DNA of 64,000 bases, taken from assembly GCF_014641075.1 (NCBI RefSeq), contig NZ_BMHP01000009.1:124001-188000 (forward strand). Direction: 5' to 3'. The stretch comes from Paenibacillus nasutitermitis (GTDB taxonomy: Bacteria; Bacillota; Bacilli; Paenibacillales; Paenibacillaceae). The position numbers and the translations under genes were made by a program. The notes below the pieces were generated by a model. The model had not been told where the DNA came from and did no database searches. It saw only the letters and a list, made by a program, of their open reading frames with translations. Shown here in pieces: positions 60,980-64,000 of the stretch. How positions within the stretch are numbered: the first letter of the stretch is position 1; each line of letters starts with the position of its first letter.

Positions 60980-61348
60980 ATGGCATTTTTGATGGATGAC
61001 AGCAGGCCTATATTTGTTCAGATTGCGGAACGCATTGAAGATGACATTATTGAAGGCGTTCTGCCGGAGGAGTCGCAGGTTCTCTCAACGAACCAGTTTG
61101 CCGCCTTTTACAAAATTAATCCGGCGACGGCGGCTAAAGGCGTGAATATGCTCGTTGATGAAGGAATTTTGTACAAAAAGCGGGGGATTGGGATGTTTGT
61201 GGCAGAGGGTGCACGCGCGAAAGTGGTTGAGAAGCGGAAAGAACAGTTTTTCGAGGAATATGTGGTCGCCATGGTCCGGGAAGCGAAGAAGCTGGGTATC
61301 TCGGCCGAACAGCTTACGGAAATGATCCGGAGAGGGGATGATGTTTGA
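60980..61348 (+). CDS. GntR-family regulator, YtrA type
   Basis: 122 residues, ATG at 60980 with GGTGATGAG upstream. Short GntR protein: winged helix SRPIFVQIAERIEDDIIEGVLPEESQVLSTNQFAAFYKINPATAAKGVNMLVDEGILYKKRGIGMFVAEGA, followed by only a short helical tail, as in YtrA regulators of ABC genes. It represses its own operon in Bacillus, induced by cell-wall antibiotics. Its stop overlaps the ATPase start (TGATG). Confidence 0.92.
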   Translation: MAFLMDDSRPIFVQIAERIEDDIIEGVLPEESQVLSTNQFAAFYKINPATAAKGVNMLVDEGILYKKRGIGMFVAEGARAKVVEKRKEQFFEEYVVAMVREAKKLGISAEQLTEMIRRGDDV

Positions 61349-62244
61349 TGAGTAAAGTAGTGGAATTGAACCGTCTGACAAAGTCGTATGGCGATGTGAA
61401 GGCAGTCCATAACGTCAGTTTTTCCATGGAAGAACAGAAAATTTACGGTTTGCTCGGCCGGAACGGAGCCGGGAAAACAACGATCATGCATATGATCACC
61501 GCGCAATTGTTTGCGACAAGCGGCGAGCTTAAAGTATTTGGCGAAGCGCCATTCGAGAACAACCATGTACTCAGCCAGATTTGCTTTATTAAGGAAAGCC
61601 AGAAATACCCCGATAGTTACCGGATTATCGATGTGCTGGAAATTTCGTCTGCTTTCTTCCCTAACTGGGACCGCAACTATGCACTTTCGCTGGCAGAGGA
61701 GTTCAGGCTCCCTCTGAAACGCCGGATGAAGAAGCTTTCCCGGGGCATGCTCTCCGCTGTCGGTATTATTATCGGACTTGCGAGCCGCGCGCCACTTACG
61801 ATATTCGATGAGCCTTACCTCGGCCTGGACGCGGTAGCCCGCAGCTTGTTTTATGACCGGTTGATTGAAGATTATTCTCTGCACCCGCGTACGGTCATCC
61901 TGTCCACGCATCTCATTGATGAAGTAAGCCGCATTCTGGAGCATGTGCTGGTGATCGACAACGGAAGCTTGATTATCGATGAGGATGCCGAAGCGCTCCG
62001 CGGCAGGGCGTTTACGCTGGCCGGTCCCAAAAAGGCCGTCGATTCTTTTGCTGTTGACAAGGAAATCATTCACCGCGAATCGTTTGGCAGTATGGAGTCG
62101 GTAACCGTAATGGGAAGCTGGGAAACTTCCGAGCGCAGGCAGGCTGAAGCATTGGGGCTGGAGCTTGCTCCCGTGTCTCTCCAGCAGCTGATTATTTATC
62201 TGACGAATGGAACAACTCAGAGAAAGGCGGTCGATGTCCGATGA
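61348..62244 (+). CDS. ABC transporter ATPase, YtrB/YhcG type
   Basis: 298 residues. ATG at 61348 shares a base with the regulator's stop. Walker A LLGRNGAGKTT; the signature region reads LSRGMLSAVGIIIGLASRAPLTIFDEPYLGLD, where LSGGQ is replaced by LSRGM and the Walker B Glu is present (FDEP); H-loop STHLIDEV. The last 80 residues are variable, typical of this type. It pairs with the permease that overlaps it by four bases. Confidence 0.92.
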   Translation: MSKVVELNRLTKSYGDVKAVHNVSFSMEEQKIYGLLGRNGAGKTTIMHMITAQLFATSGELKVFGEAPFENNHVLSQICFIKESQKYPDSYRIIDVLEISSAFFPNWDRNYALSLAEEFRLPLKRRMKKLSRGMLSAVGIIIGLASRAPLTIFDEPYLGLDAVARSLFYDRLIEDYSLHPRTVILSTHLIDEVSRILEHVLVIDNGSLIIDEDAEALRGRAFTLAGPKKAVDSFAVDKEIIHRESFGSMESVTVMGSWETSERRQAEALGLELAPVSLQQLIIYLTNGTTQRKAVDVR

Positions 62245-62921
62245 ACCGAATAGCTGGCGTTATGAAAATGCACAGCAAGGATAAATGGTCATGGTTTCTA
62301 ATTCCGTGGCTGATCATATTGTCCAGTTTTATCGTCAATTTTATCATCAGTTTCTTCGCAGAAGAGCCTATATATACCGGAGGGCTGGCTTCAATCTACA
62401 TTTATATGTTTATTATGGGATTGATTACGCTGATACAGACGTTTCCGTTTGCACTTGGCCTCAGTGTCAGAAGAACGGATTATTATTTGGGGACATCGGC
62501 GATGATCGTTCTGATCTGTGCCATGTATGCGGTTGTCTTGTTCCTCCTCGGCCGCATCGAAATATGGACGGAAGCATGGGGCACAGGGCTGCATTTCTTC
62601 AGTCTGCCCTATCTCAATGCGGGTCCTGTCATCAATCAGCTTTGGGTGCCTTTTGTCATTTTATTATTCATGTATTACTCGGGAATTGTTATATCTAGTC
62701 TATATAAGCGCTCAGGGCGCAATGGGATGTTTATCGTTTCCGGTATTATTCTGCTAGGGGGAACCATTGTAGGCTTCCTGGCCAATTATCTTGACTGGTA
62801 TCCTGCTATTTTTGAATGGATGGGTAACCAGAGCGCTGTCAACTATGCCCTGTGGATGCTTCCTTTCATCGCCGTATTCGCGCTTGCTTCTTATCTTCTG
62901 CTGCGCAAGGCGACTGTATAA
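62241..62921 (+). CDS. ABC transporter permease of the GntR operon
   Basis: 226 residues, ATG at 62241 in an ATGA overlap with the ATPase stop. Six membrane segments (WFLIPWLIILSSFIVNFIISFF; IYIYMFIMGLITLIQTFPFALGLSVRR; ICAMYAVVLFLLGRI; LLFMYYSGIVI; MFIVSGIILLGGTIVGFLANYL; LPFIAVFALASYLLL). No conserved permease domain is needed for the family. The three-gene unit GntR-ATPase-permease resembles the ytr and yhc operons. Substrate unknown. Confidence 0.88.
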   Translation: MNRIAGVMKMHSKDKWSWFLIPWLIILSSFIVNFIISFFAEEPIYTGGLASIYIYMFIMGLITLIQTFPFALGLSVRRTDYYLGTSAMIVLICAMYAVVLFLLGRIEIWTEAWGTGLHFFSLPYLNAGPVINQLWVPFVILLFMYYSGIVISSLYKRSGRNGMFIVSGIILLGGTIVGFLANYLDWYPAIFEWMGNQSAVNYALWMLPFIAVFALASYLLLRKATV

Positions 62922-62964
62922 TGAAAGCAGGTTGAAATCCATAATCGATGGATGACGATTCGTA

Positions 62965-63003
62965 AGCTAACCGCCCGGTCCAAGCCGGACGGTTAGCTTT
63001 TTG
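62965..63003 (+). terminator. Rho-independent terminator
   Basis: GCTAACCGCCCGG pairs with CCGGACGGTTAGC (one mismatch) before five T. Confidence 0.88.
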
Positions 63004-63032
63004 TGAGAGGGTTAATCGCTTAGCGGGGATGA

Positions 63033-63788
63033 TCAGTTTGAGCTGCGGGGCAATACCAGCAAAATACCAAGAACGACGATAATAATAAATAAGTAACGTT
63101 CAAATTTTTCTGCAGGAATGCGTTTATTGAAGAAAACGCCGAGTACGGTAGCGCCGGCAATAGCCGGAAGAGAATAAGCATAATAAATGAAGGCGTCATT
63201 GGTCCATAACCCGCCAAGAGCATGTCCTGCAACAACAAGAACGCCCGATATAAGAAAATGAGCTTGCAAGGTGCCGCGGAACCGGTCCGGATTCCATCGC
63301 CGTAATGTACCGTAGACGACGACGGGCACGCCGTTGAAATTATAGGCACTGCCAAGCACCCCTGAAGCAAAGCCAAACGGCAATACCCACCCGCGGCCGT
63401 TAAGCAGTGGACGCTCGACTGTTCTGAAGAGCGTTTTCTTAATCAGGCAATAACACCCGTAGGCAATCAGAAAGATGCCAAGCCCGGATGTAATGACGAT
63501 GGCCGGCGTATAATGGAGCAAAACAAGTCCGACAGGGATACCGAGTATGGCGGAAACGGCCAACCGGAGCAGGACAGGAGGTTCAATGTGACGCCATCCG
63601 CTGAATACGGTGAGCAATGCGACGGTCAATCCTGCCAATCCAATGAGCGAGACCGAGGTTTGAAGGGGGACCGGAAGCAGGGCAAGCAAAGGCATGCTCA
63701 CAATCGCTTCCCCGAAGCCGAACATCGCTCTCATCAAGGCGCCAACAAAGACTGCAGCGACCACTAGTACGATTAGGGTAATTGTCAT
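63033..63788 (-). CDS. TauE/SafE-type sulfite/anion exporter
   Basis: 251 residues. ATG at 63788 with GAGAGGA upstream; the longer frame to 63893 has no signal. Seven to eight membrane segments with the family repeats GFGEAIVSMPLLALL (first half) and GVLGSAYNFNGVPVVVYGTLRRW (second half). Members move sulfite, sulfonates, acetate or related anions across the membrane. No linked enzyme gene is in view. Confidence 0.88.
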   Translation of the reverse strand: MTITLIVLVVAAVFVGALMRAMFGFGEAIVSMPLLALLPVPLQTSVSLIGLAGLTVALLTVFSGWRHIEPPVLLRLAVSAILGIPVGLVLLHYTPAIVITSGLGIFLIAYGCYCLIKKTLFRTVERPLLNGRGWVLPFGFASGVLGSAYNFNGVPVVVYGTLRRWNPDRFRGTLQAHFLISGVLVVAGHALGGLWTNDAFIYYAYSLPAIAGATVLGVFFNKRIPAEKFERYLFIIIVVLGILLVLPRSSN

Positions 63789-63974
63789 TGTACAATCCTC
63801 TCGGGAAATCCGCAGTTTATTCATTAATACTTTATAATGATAACACTCGTCCGGTTGGTTTGGAACACGAATTTTAAGACCTATATCAGGCATTTCGAGT
63901 GCTCAAAATTCATTCGTTAAGGTGATATACATTAATCGGTTTAAAATGCCTTATAATCAAAATATGGGGGTTTG

Positions 63975-64000
63975 ATGCGGTTGGGATTTCTCTCAAAAAC
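63975..64000 (+). CDS. Possible start of a gene cut by the window end
   Basis: ATG at 63975 with GGGGG seven bases before it and TATAAT at 63951-63956. Only eight codons (MRLGFLSK) are in the window, so no family can be given. Confidence 0.3.

Noticed and set aside
1..64000. CRISPR arrays, tRNA or rRNA genes, IS ends with transposase
   Set aside because: Scanned by eye: no regularly spaced repeats, cloverleaf genes, rRNA signatures or transposase frames were found.

Overview
The window reads as chromosome of a spore-forming, low-to-mid GC Gram-positive of the Paenibacillus type. The basis is strong AGGAGG-type ribosome sites, frequent TTG/GTG starts, LplB/LplC/YtcQ-style sugar importers that lack their own ATPase, YesM/YesN-type regulators, and sporulation-linked genes (RacA-like, Cse60-like, PdaA-like). 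No tRNA, rRNA, CRISPR array or intact insertion sequence was seen.

Layout. 0-3.5 kb: end of one half and all of the second half of a heterodimeric ABC exporter, a small GNAT protein and an HPP-like membrane protein. 3.7-11.8 kb: carbohydrate locus (two permeases, binding lipoprotein, AraC-type membrane regulator with a frameshift in its DNA-binding domain, GH78 rhamnosidase). 12.1 kb: NlpC/P60 lipoprotein. 13.2-18.4 kb: L-fucose operon (isomerase, aldolase, RhaB-type kinase) divergent from a LacI regulator, with one 16-nt operator at the promoter and an identical copy inside fucI. 18.6-23.9 kb: aldo/keto reductase, an erm-type rRNA methyltransferase and hflX, then an SDR protein. erm and hflX each have a long, clearly related leader: a short leader peptide with an Arg-Val-Arg motif, a proximal hairpin, and a terminator just before the gene whose 5' arm can pair with a sequence about 400 nt upstream. 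This is the most notable system in the window.

23.9-24.9 kb is non-coding, pyrimidine-rich and then very AT-rich, with decayed repeats. 25-30.7 kb is a run of small genes: MerR plus thioredoxin, GreA/B-C-like, Cse60-like, YdjO-like, a second thioredoxin, GNAT, SRPBCC and a viroplasmin/RNase H. 30.8-34.2 kb is an AT-rich accessory island on the minus strand (P-loop kinase, APH-like phosphotransferase, a twice-frameshifted nucleoside-kinase-like gene, GNAT). 34.5-38.1 kb: Fur-like winged helix without dimerisation domain below a Fur box, YuiH-like molybdoenzyme, secreted proteins and a RacA-like protein.

38.4-48.9 kb: LacI regulator divergent from a binding protein, two permeases, a GH78-like and a GH106-like enzyme, with several related palindromes in the divergent region. 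49-51 kb: lipoprotein and nucleotidyltransferase. 51.1-58.4 kb: third sugar importer with a YesM/YesN two-component pair. 58.5-64 kb: PdaA-like deacetylase, MATE pump, GntR/ABC (Ytr-like) operon and a TauE/SafE permease.

Together the window couples uptake and breakdown of deoxysugar-rich plant or microbial glycans (rhamnosides, fucose) with defence against ribosome-targeting drugs. The three sugar importers probably share an ATPase of the MsmX kind encoded elsewhere. That is an inference from the absence of any cognate ATPase here.
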